DNA of 61,613 nt. Source: Prevotella sp. Lineage in GTDB: Bacteria; Bacteroidota; Bacteroidia; Bacteroidales; Bacteroidaceae. The notes beneath the pieces are model-generated. The model did not search any database and was not told where the DNA came from. It saw nothing but the letters and a program-made list of their open reading frames with translations. The stretch spans positions 1 through 61,613 of the forward strand of contig JALERP010000078.1 of the NCBI GenBank assembly GCA_022764085.1, read 5' to 3'. Both the position numbers and the translations under genes were made by a program. This document shows, piece by piece, positions 44,981 through 53,994 of this stretch. The first letter of the stretch is position 1. The number at the start of each line of letters is the position of its first letter.

Positions 44981-45088
44981 GTATAGAGATAGAGTCTGTT
45001 TTTCGCTTGTTTATGGCGTGAAACAGACTTTTTTCAATAAATAACGAAAAAAGTTGGGAAAATATTTGGTAGTTTGAAAAAAAGTTAG

Positions 45089-45096
45089 TACCTTTG
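45089..45096 (+). promoter_or_regulatory. Putative -7 box (TACCTTTG) for the tRNA pair
   Basis: TAnnTTTG match followed by CACCC, 20 bases before the first tRNA. Confidence 0.7.
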
Positions 45097-45115
45097 CACC
45101 CGCAAATAAGAAAGA

Positions 45116-45189
45116 GGCTCCGTAGCTCAACTGAATAGAGCATCTGACTACGGATCAGAAGGTTGTGGGTTTGAATCCCGCCGGAGTCA
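45116..45189 (+). tRNA. tRNA-Arg (anticodon ACG)
   Basis: 74-base cloverleaf: acceptor GGCTCCG/CGGAGTC, anticodon arm TCTGA-CTACGGA-TCAGA with ACG, and T-loop GGTTTGAATCC. No encoded CCA. ACG reads CGU/CGC/CGA after deamination to inosine. Confidence 0.97.
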
Positions 45190-45224
45190 CTTACTGAGAA
45201 TTTGCAGGTAAAACAATACGGATT

Positions 45225-45298
45225 GGCTCCGTAGCTCAACTGAATAGAGCATCTGACTACGGATCAGAAGGTTGTGGGTTTGAATCCCGCCGGAGTCA
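45225..45298 (+). tRNA. tRNA-Arg (anticodon ACG), second copy
   Basis: Identical in sequence to the first tRNA, with a 35-base spacer. The pair probably comes from one transcript ending at the terminator at 45306. Confidence 0.97.
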
Positions 45299-45305
45299 CA
45301 TCAAG

Positions 45306-45336
45306 AAAAGCTGGCGATTTCATCGCCAGCTTTTTT
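45306..45336 (+). terminator. Terminator of the tRNA-Arg pair
   Basis: AAAGCTGGCGAT pairs with ATCGCCAGCTTT around TTC, followed by a T-run. Confidence 0.9.
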
Positions 45337-45401
45337 ATATTCCACAGATATCTTATTTGTCCACAGATAACTTATTCTTTTGTCCACAGAGTTTTTTTTG
45401 T

Positions 45402-45560
45402 CCACAGATTTTCACAGATTAACACAGATTTTAAAATATCAAAGATATTGTGATTATCACAGATAATTATCGTCAATCAATTATCATTATTCAATAATCA
45501 ATAATCATCCTAATCAGAGCCTTTGGCTCATAATCTGTGCCAATCTGTGTTAATCTGTGG
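45402..45560. repeat. CACAGATT-type inverted repeat element
   Basis: Left arm 45402-45430 (CCACAGATTTTCACAGATTA, then ACACAGATT) and right arm 45532-45560 are inverted copies apart from three bases; each arm is itself a tandem of CACAGATT. TTTGTCCACAGA occurs three more times just upstream (45359-45407). The loop is A/T-rich with no open frame. Confidence 0.8.
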
Positions 45561-45646
45561 TCTATTAAAACCTGCCTGTGGTCAAAAAAGCTATAAGGAT
45601 GGCAATCTTCATTAAATTCGTCGATTGCTGACTTCATACCCGCCTA

Positions 45647-45737
45647 CTGTAGGGTCTTTACTTTATGTAAGACCGCCCGCCGCAATGCCGAATCGCATAG
45701 CGTGGTATCGGACTTACATAAAGTAAAGTCCCTACAG
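45647..45737. repeat. 91-bp palindromic element
   Basis: 25-bp arms (CTGTAGGGTCTTTACTTTAT... at 45647-45671 and its complement at 45713-45737) match at 24 positions, enclosing a 41-base GC-rich loop with its own GCGATTCGGCATTGCGG-like stem. It sits between the tRNA pair and uvrB; short ATTCTTA repeats follow at 45761-45785. Confidence 0.85.
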
Positions 45738-45798
45738 CGGATGTAATCGCGCTGCATTACTTAATTCTTAATTCTTAATTCTTCATTTAAAAGATTCC

Positions 45799-47874
<2,076 letters not shown>

Positions 47875-47880
47875 GGGATG

Positions 47881-47888
47881 CAAAATTA
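47881..47888 (-). promoter_or_regulatory. Putative -7 box (TAATTTTG) for uvrB
   Basis: TAnnTTTG match on the minus strand ending 6 bases before the uvrB ATG; predicts a leaderless or nearly leaderless mRNA. Confidence 0.55.
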
Positions 47889-47973
47889 CTCAATTTCAAC
47901 GTAATAAACGTTATATTTGCCGTTTTTTTTGCAAAAAAGGGTATAAATGCTTTGTCTTTTACCAAAAAATAAG

Positions 47974-47981
47974 TAACTTTG
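47974..47981 (+). promoter_or_regulatory. Putative -7 box (TAACTTTG) for bamD-rpoZ
   Basis: TAnnTTTG match 18 bases before the preferred bamD ATG at 48000, divergent from uvrB. Confidence 0.65.
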
Positions 47982-47999
47982 CACTCCAAAATGCGAGAA

Positions 48000-48824
48000 A
48001 TGAAGAAACACGTTATATCATTAGCCGCTCTGGCCTTGCTCTTCAGCAGTTGTGCGTCGGAGTTCAACCGTGTCTATAAGACCACGGACAATGATTATAG
48101 ATATGAATTTGCCAAGGAGTGTTTTGCCCGTGGCAAGTTCAATCAAGCCATCACCTTGCTCCAGGAACTGGTGACCATCCAGAAGGGTACCGACAATGCT
48201 CAGGAGTGTCTGTATATGTTGGCAATGGCAGAGTATTGCGACCGCGACTATGAGAGTGCGTCAGCAACATTCAAAAAATACTATCAGACCTATCCCAAGG
48301 GAATCTTTGCCGAGCAGGCAGCCTTTTACATAGGACAGTCTCTCTATCAGAGCACACCAGAGCCTCGTCTCGACCAGTCGGCAACTGTAAATGCCATTAG
48401 TGCATATCAGGATTTCCTCGACTTCTTCCCTGAGTCGCAGCTTAAGGAGAAGGCACAGTCGAGGATGTTCGACCTGACCGACAAACTCGTTCTTAAGGAG
48501 TATCTTTCAGCCAAACTGTATTATAATCTTGGCGATTACTTCGGCAACTGCACCAACGGCGGCTCAAATTTTGAGGCATGTATAGTGACCAGTGAGAATG
48601 CCCTCAAGACATATCCTTTCACCAAGATGCGCGAGGATTTTGCCATTCTCATAATGAAGAGCAAGTACGAACTGGCAAGGCAGAGTGTTGAGGAGAAGAA
48701 GGTTGAACGCTATCGTGATGCCGAGGACGAGTGCTACGGATTCATCAATGAATACCCAGAGAGTCCTGAGCGCAAGACAGCGGAGAAGTACATCAAGCGA
48801 TGCAAGGAGATTACTAAGGATTAG
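48000..48824 (+). CDS. bamD: Outer membrane assembly lipoprotein BamD
   Basis: 274 residues. Lipoprotein with lipobox LFSSC (Cys18) and TPR-like repeats throughout (KGTDNAQECLYMLAMAEYCDRDYESASATFKKYYQTYPKGIFAEQAAFYIGQSLY). BamD works with BamA to insert beta-barrel proteins into the outer membrane. ATG 48000 is favoured; ATG 47991 would leave only a few bases of leader. It starts a plus-strand operon with rpoZ and a DUF4293 gene; the gap to rpoZ holds ATTAGG repeats. Confidence 0.92.
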   Translation: MKKHVISLAALALLFSSCASEFNRVYKTTDNDYRYEFAKECFARGKFNQAITLLQELVTIQKGTDNAQECLYMLAMAEYCDRDYESASATFKKYYQTYPKGIFAEQAAFYIGQSLYQSTPEPRLDQSATVNAISAYQDFLDFFPESQLKEKAQSRMFDLTDKLVLKEYLSAKLYYNLGDYFGNCTNGGSNFEACIVTSENALKTYPFTKMREDFAILIMKSKYELARQSVEEKKVERYRDAEDECYGFINEYPESPERKTAEKYIKRCKEITKD

Positions 48825-48870
48825 GAATTAGGAATTAGGGATTAGAAATTAGGAATTATAATAATATATT

Positions 48871-49197
48871 ATGGATTACAAGAAATCAAAAGCACCGGTA
48901 AATACCGTTACTCGTAACATTATGGACCTCAGCAAGGATACAGGCAACATCTATGAGAGTGTTGCTATCATTGCAAAGAGGGCAAACCAGATTTCAGTGC
49001 AAATCAAGGAAGACCTGAGCAAGAAGCTGGCAGAGTTCGCATCTTACAACGACAACCTCGAAGAGGTGTTTGAGAACCGTGAGCAGATTGAAATCTCACG
49101 CTATTATGAAAAGTTGCCAAAGCCAACACTCCTTGCAACACAGGAATTTGTAGAGGACAAGGTCTATTGGCGTGACCCATCAAAGGAGAGCAACTGA
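48871..49197 (+). CDS. rpoZ: RNA polymerase omega subunit
   Basis: 108 residues, in the Bacteroidetes RpoZ/Rpb6-like family: NIMDLSKDTGNIYESVAIIAKRANQISVQIKEDL is the conserved region that clamps the beta' C-terminus. Small accessory subunit of RNA polymerase. The stop TGA overlaps the next ATG by one base, so the DUF4293 gene is coupled to it. Confidence 0.9.
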   Translation: MDYKKSKAPVNTVTRNIMDLSKDTGNIYESVAIIAKRANQISVQIKEDLSKKLAEFASYNDNLEEVFENREQIEISRYYEKLPKPTLLATQEFVEDKVYWRDPSKESN

Positions 49198-49655
49198 TGA
49201 TACAGCGTAAACAGACTGTGTTCCTGTTATTGGCAGTCATTCTCTCTGTGTGTTGTTTGTGTACTCCCATAGGCACGTTTGATGTTGGTGGATTGAACAC
49301 AGTGACCGAATACAATTTGTGGCTTGTTGACGGCCAGGGACAGCGCCAGTTCTCATGTTGGCCTCTATTTGCAATTTTGCTTCCGTCGTCAGCATTGGGT
49401 TTATACACGATATTCCTGTATCACAACCGCCGAATCCAGGCGCGCATGTGCACCTTTAACATTTTTCTTGTGATAGGTTGGTATATCGTCTATGCTGTCT
49501 TCAGCAATGTGCTTGGCAGTCCTGCTGCCGGAACCACTTTTCAGATTGAGTTAGGTGGAGGACTTCCCGCCATTTCCCTTGCTTTCTATTTCTTGGCATA
49601 TAAGGGTATAATGGCTGACGAGAAGCTTGTTAGGGCAGCCGACAGAATTAGGTAA
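49197..49655 (+). CDS. DUF4293 family membrane protein
   Basis: 152 residues with four predicted transmembrane helices (about 6-26, 55-75, 83-105, 125-143) and a basic start (MIQRKQT). The MIQRxQTxxL start and GLNTVTEYNLW-type first loop match DUF4293 proteins, which lie beside rpoZ in many Bacteroidetes. Function unknown. It overlaps the rpoZ stop by one base and is followed directly by a strong terminator. Confidence 0.88.
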   Translation: MIQRKQTVFLLLAVILSVCCLCTPIGTFDVGGLNTVTEYNLWLVDGQGQRQFSCWPLFAILLPSSALGLYTIFLYHNRRIQARMCTFNIFLVIGWYIVYAVFSNVLGSPAAGTTFQIELGGGLPAISLAFYFLAYKGIMADEKLVRAADRIR

Positions 49656-49661
49656 GATTTT

Positions 49662-49706
49662 TGTGGTCAAAGGCAACTTCAGTTGTTTTTTGACCACATT
49701 TTTTTA
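49662..49706 (+). terminator. Terminator of the bamD operon
   Basis: TGTGGTCAAA pairs with TTTGACCACA, with a further AACT/AGTT stem inside, followed by seven T. Confidence 0.9.
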
Positions 49707-49867
49707 TATAGTCTTTTGGTGTGTTTTGTGCTTTTTTATATAAAAGAAAATAGATAAAATGCACATATTCTGCTCAAAATGCATTGTATTTAAATAATAT
49801 TAAGTAAAAACATCGATTTAATGTTATTAAACATCAATAAATACTTGTGTATTTGTGTAAAAATGTG

Positions 49868-49875
49868 TACCTTTG
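49868..49875 (+). promoter_or_regulatory. Strong -7 box (TACCTTTGCAGCG) for a small RNA
   Basis: TAnnTTTG match with CAGCG after it and TTG about 20 bases before. No gene follows; a terminator hairpin lies about 57-96 bases downstream. Confidence 0.65.
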
Positions 49876-49880
49876 CAGCG

Positions 49881-49970
49881 TTATCCTGAATACAATCTTT
49901 TTACCTTAGAAGGCTAATACCTATTGATTGAAATGCCTCGCGCTGAGAAGCGTGGGGCATTCACTTTTTT
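49881..49970 (+). ncRNA. Candidate small RNA of about 90 bases
   Basis: A promoter box (49868-49875) is followed by about 50 bases with small stems (CAATC/GATTG, CCTT/AAGG) and then an 11-bp terminator hairpin AATGCCTCGCG-CTGAGAAG-CGTGGGGCATT (49932-49961) with six T. No credible open frame lies inside. I do not recognise it as 6S, SRP, tmRNA or RNase P RNA. The ends are estimated. The rest of the 49707-50128 gap is A/T-rich with nothing else identified. Confidence 0.55.
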
Positions 49971-50062
49971 GTCCACATTCACTTATTTTATGCTCATTCA
50001 CATATTCTTCATCAATCATTTCAATGGCTTAGTCACTTGCAATAATCATCGCACGTGAAAGG

Positions 50063-50095
50063 CAAAAAAAATACCGTCGGTCTGAGACCAACGGT
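50063..50095 (-). terminator. Terminator of the small lipoprotein gene
   Basis: On the minus strand TACCGTTGGTCT pairs with GACCGACGGTA, followed by eight T. Confidence 0.88.
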
Positions 50096-50128
50096 AAATT
50101 TTCACCTTAGTTCGGCTATTGCAAGCAA

Positions 50129-50299
50129 TTACTGAACTGAGTCAGTTGCAGCGCTATCAGAAGCAACAGAGTCAACATCAGCAGTGTCAACAGTTGCTAC
50201 AGAATCAGAATCTACAGGAGCAGCCTGATTTGTGTTGTTACCGCAAGAAGCGAAAGAGATAGCTACAACAGCTACGAACGCAAAAACTAATTTCTTCAT
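50129..50299 (-). CDS. 56-residue Asp/Ser/Val/Ala-rich lipoprotein
   Basis: Starts MKKLVFAFVAVVAISFASCG: a lipoprotein signal with lipobox SFASC (Cys19). The mature part of 38 residues is low-complexity repeats of Asp-Ser-Val-Ala-Thr (VDSDSVATVDTADVDSVASDSAATDSVQ), strongly acidic with no aromatic residues. Promoter box at 50353 and a strong terminator at 50063 make it a complete single-gene unit. No family recognised; similar tiny acidic lipoproteins occur in Prevotella. It may be abundant and surface-exposed, which is inference. Confidence 0.85.
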   Translation of the reverse strand: MKKLVFAFVAVVAISFASCGNNTNQAAPVDSDSVATVDTADVDSVASDSAATDSVQ

Positions 50300-50352
50300 T
50301 TTTTCTAAGCTTTTTAAATCTGTAAAACAATCATTTGTTTATTAAAACGCTG

Positions 50353-50360
50353 CAAAGGTA
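50353..50360 (-). promoter_or_regulatory. Putative -7 box (TACCTTTGCAGCG) for the small lipoprotein
   Basis: TAnnTTTG match on the minus strand, 54 bases before the ATG at 50299; the 13 bases are identical to the box of the small RNA at 49868. Confidence 0.7.
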
Positions 50361-50529
50361 GGCATTTTTTCAATAGGTTGTATCTTTTTTTAGAGTTTTT
50401 TTTAGTCAGTTTTTGTAACATTTTCACAAGTAATTAAATAACAGACACTTAGCTAATGTTAAACTTTGTAATAAAATGCTTCGCTTTTTTAAATAGGCAC
50501 TTTTTGGGTGTTTTTTGGATATTTATTAC

Positions 50530-50537
50530 TATCTTTG
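50530..50537 (+). promoter_or_regulatory. Putative -7 box (TATCTTTG) for mtaB
   Basis: TAnnTTTG match followed by CACCG, 55 bases before the ATG at 50593; excludes the longer in-frame start at 50515. Confidence 0.6.
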
Positions 50538-50592
50538 CACCGTCTTAGGCAATAGAAGCCATATAGAGTACATACATTATTATATTTATATT

Positions 50593-51957
50593 ATGATTGA
50601 TTCATCAGCTTTTCAGGGCAAGAAGGCTGCTTATTATACCTTAGGTTGTAAGCTGAACTTCTCTGAAACCTCCACTTTCGGAAAGATGCTTCACGATATG
50701 GGAGTGGTGACGGCAAGTAAGGGCGAGAAGGCCGACCTCTGCCTGATAAACACATGTTCTGTAACGGATGTGGCCGACCGTAAATGTAGGCAAGCCATCA
50801 ACCGTATGGTGCGTGCCAATGAAGGTGCGTTTGTCGTGGTTACTGGATGCTATGCCCAGCTACAGCCTGAGCGTATCAGTTCCATTGAAGGTGTCGATCT
50901 TGTTTTGGGTTCCAACGAGAAGGCAAACCTCCTGCAGTTTCTCTCCGAGAAATGGAGTGGTGAACCCTCTGGATTACATCTTCATGAGCACTATTCAGTG
51001 AAGACAAAAGATATCCGTTCATTTGCTCCAAGCTGTTCTCGTGGCAACCGCACGCGCTATTTCCTGAAAGTGCAGGATGGCTGCGATTATTTCTGCACTT
51101 ATTGCACAATCCCGTACGCACGCGGTTTCAGTCGTAATCCTACGATTGACTCATTGGTGGCTCAAGCCAGCGAGGCAGCCGCCGAGGGTGGAAAGGAAAT
51201 AGTGTTGACAGGAGTAAACATTGGCGACTTTGGCAAGACAACCGGCGAGAGTTTCATAGACCTGGTGCGTCGCTTGGATGAGGTTGAGGATATTAAGCGT
51301 TATCGCATCAGCAGTCTTGAGCCCGACCTTATCAGTGACGAGTTGATTGATTTCTGTGCTGCAAGCCGTGCCTTTATGCCACATTTCCACATACCGCTGC
51401 AGAGCGGCAGTGACGAGGTGCTACGCCTTATGCACAGGCATTACGACCGCAGTCTTTTTGCCGACAAGATCAGGCGCATTAAGTGTGTGATGCCCGATGC
51501 GTTCATTGGAGTGGATGTGATGGTGGGATGCCGTGGTGAGACACCCGGGTGTTTTGAGGAAACATTCGAGTTTCTCAGTTCCCTTGATGTCACCCAACTT
51601 CACGTGTTTCCCTATTCCGAGCGTCCAGGCACAGCCGCTCTCAAGATACCGTATGTGGTATCGGATGCAGACAAGAAGGAGCGCAGCCATCGGTTGCTTC
51701 AATTGTCTGACGAGAAGACAATGGCATTCTATTCAAGGCATATAGGCAAGACCGCGGAAGTGCTATTGGAGAAAGCTCCGCGCGGCAAGGCTATGCACGG
51801 CTTTACAGAGAACTATATCCGTGTGGAGCTGCCTGCGGCATTGGCAAAACCCGAATATGACAACGAGATAATGAATGTGAGGCTCGGGGAATTCAATGCC
51901 GACAAATCGGCGTTAGTGATAGGTTTGTCCGATGATTCCAACAGGTTTAGTCTGTGA
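50593..51957 (+). CDS. mtaB: tRNA t6A37 methylthiotransferase
   Basis: 455 residues. Radical SAM enzyme that adds a methylthio group to t6A at position 37 of ANN-decoding tRNAs. N-terminal UPF0004 domain with cluster cysteines in LGCKLNFSE, NTCSVTDVADRKC and GCYAQ; radical SAM CxxxCxxC in DGCDYFCTYCTIPYARG; a C-terminal TRAM-like region. The MtaB (not MiaB or RimO) branch is favoured by YTLGCKLNFSETS at the start. The next gene starts 54 bases downstream. Confidence 0.93.
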   Translation: MIDSSAFQGKKAAYYTLGCKLNFSETSTFGKMLHDMGVVTASKGEKADLCLINTCSVTDVADRKCRQAINRMVRANEGAFVVVTGCYAQLQPERISSIEGVDLVLGSNEKANLLQFLSEKWSGEPSGLHLHEHYSVKTKDIRSFAPSCSRGNRTRYFLKVQDGCDYFCTYCTIPYARGFSRNPTIDSLVAQASEAAAEGGKEIVLTGVNIGDFGKTTGESFIDLVRRLDEVEDIKRYRISSLEPDLISDELIDFCAASRAFMPHFHIPLQSGSDEVLRLMHRHYDRSLFADKIRRIKCVMPDAFIGVDVMVGCRGETPGCFEETFEFLSSLDVTQLHVFPYSERPGTAALKIPYVVSDADKKERSHRLLQLSDEKTMAFYSRHIGKTAEVLLEKAPRGKAMHGFTENYIRVELPAALAKPEYDNEIMNVRLGEFNADKSALVIGLSDDSNRFSL

Positions 51958-52011
51958 TAACCTTCTATAATATTGTTATCTGTGATAATCTGTTGGTTAA
52001 GAGAAAGAAAA

Positions 52012-53037
52012 ATGAAGACGGCGATAGTTATATTAAACTGGAACGGTGAGAGAATGCTGAGAACTTATCTCGCCGGTGTTGAGAAATATAAGGGAGACGC
52101 AGAGGTATTTGTGGCCGACAATGCGTCAACCGATGGGTCTGTGTCCTATCTTAGGGAAAGCCATCCGGAGGTGAAACTGATAATCCTTGACAAGAACTAT
52201 GGTTTTGCCGAGGGTTATAACAAGGCCCTTCGACAGATTGACGCGGAGTATTACGTGCTGTTGAACTCCGATATCCGAGTCACCGGCTATTGGTTAAAAC
52301 CGATGGTGGATTTTATGGATAATCATCCCGAGGTGGCAGCATGTCAACCCAAGCTCCTTTCCGAGTCTGACCACGGTAGTTTTGAGTATGCGGGAGCCAG
52401 TGGCGGTATGATTGACCGCTATGGCTATCCATTCTGCCGTGGTAGGATATTCGATACCGTAGAGAAAGACAAAGGACAGTATGATGAGCCAATGGAGATA
52501 CTGTGGGCCACGGGAGCGGCGTTGCTGATACGGTCCTCAGACTATTGGCGAGAGGAAGGGCTCGACGGCAGGTTTTTCGCCCATAATGAGGAGATAGACC
52601 TCTGTTGGCGCCTTTCCATATCTGGTCGCAAGATATATTGTCTTCCCATGAGCCATGTGTATCATGTTGGTGGCGGCACACTGCCCAAGGGCAATCCGAT
52701 GAAGACCTTCCTCAACTTCCGCAACAATCTCACCATGCTATATAAATGTCTGCCCGACAGCGAATTGAAGAAAGTTATGCGTATGCGTTGTTTGCTCGAC
52801 TATGTAGCAGCCTTTCAGATGCTGTTGCTTGGGCGCAACTATGGGGATTTCAAGGCCGTGATACGCGGTCGCAGGGCATTCCTAAAATGGAAGTCAGATT
52901 TTGCAGATGACCGTCGGCGCATACAGCAAGGCAGGCGAGTTGGGTCGGAGCCGGGCAGGTTGTCCGTCTCAATACTTTGGCAGTATTATGTAAGAGGAAA
53001 AAAGACCTGGCTCAGTTTGACAGGTCATTCTCTATAG
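52012..53037 (+). CDS. Glycosyltransferase family 2 (rhamnosyltransferase-like)
   Basis: 341 residues from ATG 52012. GT-A fold: TAIVILNWNGERMLRTYL at the start, VFVADNASTDGSV, the donor-binding YVLLNSDIRVTGYWL, LWATGAALLIRS and the base motif HNEEIDLCWR. There is no membrane helix except a weak C-terminal hydrophobic stretch. Such enzymes add sugars to lipid-linked O-antigen or capsule. The 3' end overlaps the convergent GldB-like gene by 26 bases. Confidence 0.9.
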   Translation: MKTAIVILNWNGERMLRTYLAGVEKYKGDAEVFVADNASTDGSVSYLRESHPEVKLIILDKNYGFAEGYNKALRQIDAEYYVLLNSDIRVTGYWLKPMVDFMDNHPEVAACQPKLLSESDHGSFEYAGASGGMIDRYGYPFCRGRIFDTVEKDKGQYDEPMEILWATGAALLIRSSDYWREEGLDGRFFAHNEEIDLCWRLSISGRKIYCLPMSHVYHVGGGTLPKGNPMKTFLNFRNNLTMLYKCLPDSELKKVMRMRCLLDYVAAFQMLLLGRNYGDFKAVIRGRRAFLKWKSDFADDRRRIQQGRRVGSEPGRLSVSILWQYYVRGKKTWLSLTGHSL

Positions 53038-53812
53038 GCATAGTGATGAGGTCGTGGAAAGAAGTCTTTGCGTGGCGTTTCATATATCTCGCCACGGTAG
53101 CCACATACTTGTTGCCGAATACTCTTCGCCCTACAATTCTGTTCACCACCCACTGGATCTTGCCCATGTGAAGGTCGCACTGCTGCTGTGTCAGCCGTGA
53201 GTCGTGGGGAAGTGGATATATGCTTAGTATGTAAAAGAGCAAACAGTCGGGCACGATCATCTGTCTCACCATCATCTTTCGCTGCTGCTCAGGATAATAT
53301 TTCGCATATAGTGGGTAGTCCTTTCCCAGATACTTGTCGAGACTGAATCCGATGGAGTTATCGCCTACAATAATGCTTTGGTCGAGAGAACCTATCTGTG
53401 CATACACCTCAGGCACCTCGACACCCGGCATCATCGACTTTAGTCTGGCGAATGCCTGTGTGAAGTCCTTGTTGATGTCATCCATATTGGCATACTGCTG
53501 TTCAGCCTCGTTAATGATGGCCTGCAGTATGGTGTCCTGATAGAAGTGTAGGAACTTGCTGTTAATCTCCGGGTCGTTCACATGTCCAATCTTCAGCACA
53601 TCCTCAATCAAGGTGCGGGTTTGGTTGGGATAGTTGGTGCTCATCTGCTGAAGCGCGGCAAAGTCGCCGGTAGTGAGATACAGGCTCTGCACACGGTCAT
53701 ATCTCTCCACGACGATGTTACCATCCGAATCCTCCGAGTTAGGTTTCAGATGCCATTCGCATCCGATGCAGAGCATCATCACGAGAGCCATTATGGTATA
53801 AAACTTCTTCAC
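53012..53812 (-). CDS. gldB: GldB-like gliding motility/T9SS-associated lipoprotein
   Basis: 266 residues. Signal peptide and lipobox MLCIGC (Cys18), then a helical domain with the GldB-type stretch IIVGDNSIGFSLDKYLGKDYPLY and IYPLPHDSRL. GldB is an envelope lipoprotein needed for gliding in Flavobacterium; in non-gliding Bacteroidales its role is unclear. The GTG at 53812 is chosen: it gives MKKFYTI..., and longer versions would run into the promoter box at 53852. It may relate to the T9SS-sorted protein at 4.4 kb. Confidence 0.72.
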   Translation of the reverse strand: MKKFYTIMALVMMLCIGCEWHLKPNSEDSDGNIVVERYDRVQSLYLTTGDFAALQQMSTNYPNQTRTLIEDVLKIGHVNDPEINSKFLHFYQDTILQAIINEAEQQYANMDDINKDFTQAFARLKSMMPGVEVPEVYAQIGSLDQSIIVGDNSIGFSLDKYLGKDYPLYAKYYPEQQRKMMVRQMIVPDCLLFYILSIYPLPHDSRLTQQQCDLHMGKIQWVVNRIVGRRVFGNKYVATVARYMKRHAKTSFHDLITMPIENDLSN

Positions 53813-53851
53813 TGTATCTTTTATTTTCTTGATTATTGTTAAAATCAAGTG

Positions 53852-53859
53852 CAAAAATA
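53852..53859 (-). promoter_or_regulatory. Putative -7 box (TATTTTTG) for the gldB-like gene
   Basis: TAnnTTTG match on the minus strand 40 bases before the GTG start. Confidence 0.55.
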
Positions 53860-53963
53860 ATAAATTAAGTTGTAATAACCAAATTTTAACCTAAAAAAGA
53901 TAAATAAAAGTCTAAAAAAGTGCGATTCTGTGACATTTTATTGCACATATAACTAAAATTGTG

Positions 53964-53971
53964 TAATTTTG
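53964..53971 (+). promoter_or_regulatory. Putative -7 box (TAATTTTG) for the DUF4861 gene
   Basis: TAnnTTTG match followed by TAGCGG, 24 bases before the ATG at 53995. Confidence 0.65.
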
Positions 53972-53994
53972 TAGCGGCTAAAACAAGTTTTGAT

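Noticed and set aside
45350..45420. Cluster of TTTGTCCACA resembling DnaA boxes, possible replication origin
   Set aside because: The 9-mers have a mismatch to TTATCCACA, the neighbours are not dnaA/dnaN-type genes, and the units belong to a larger CACAGATT inverted repeat.
49932..50040. Small open frame starting in the small RNA terminator (MPRAEKRGAF...)
   Set aside because: The start lies in the hairpin stem and the rest is A/T-rich with no conserved features.
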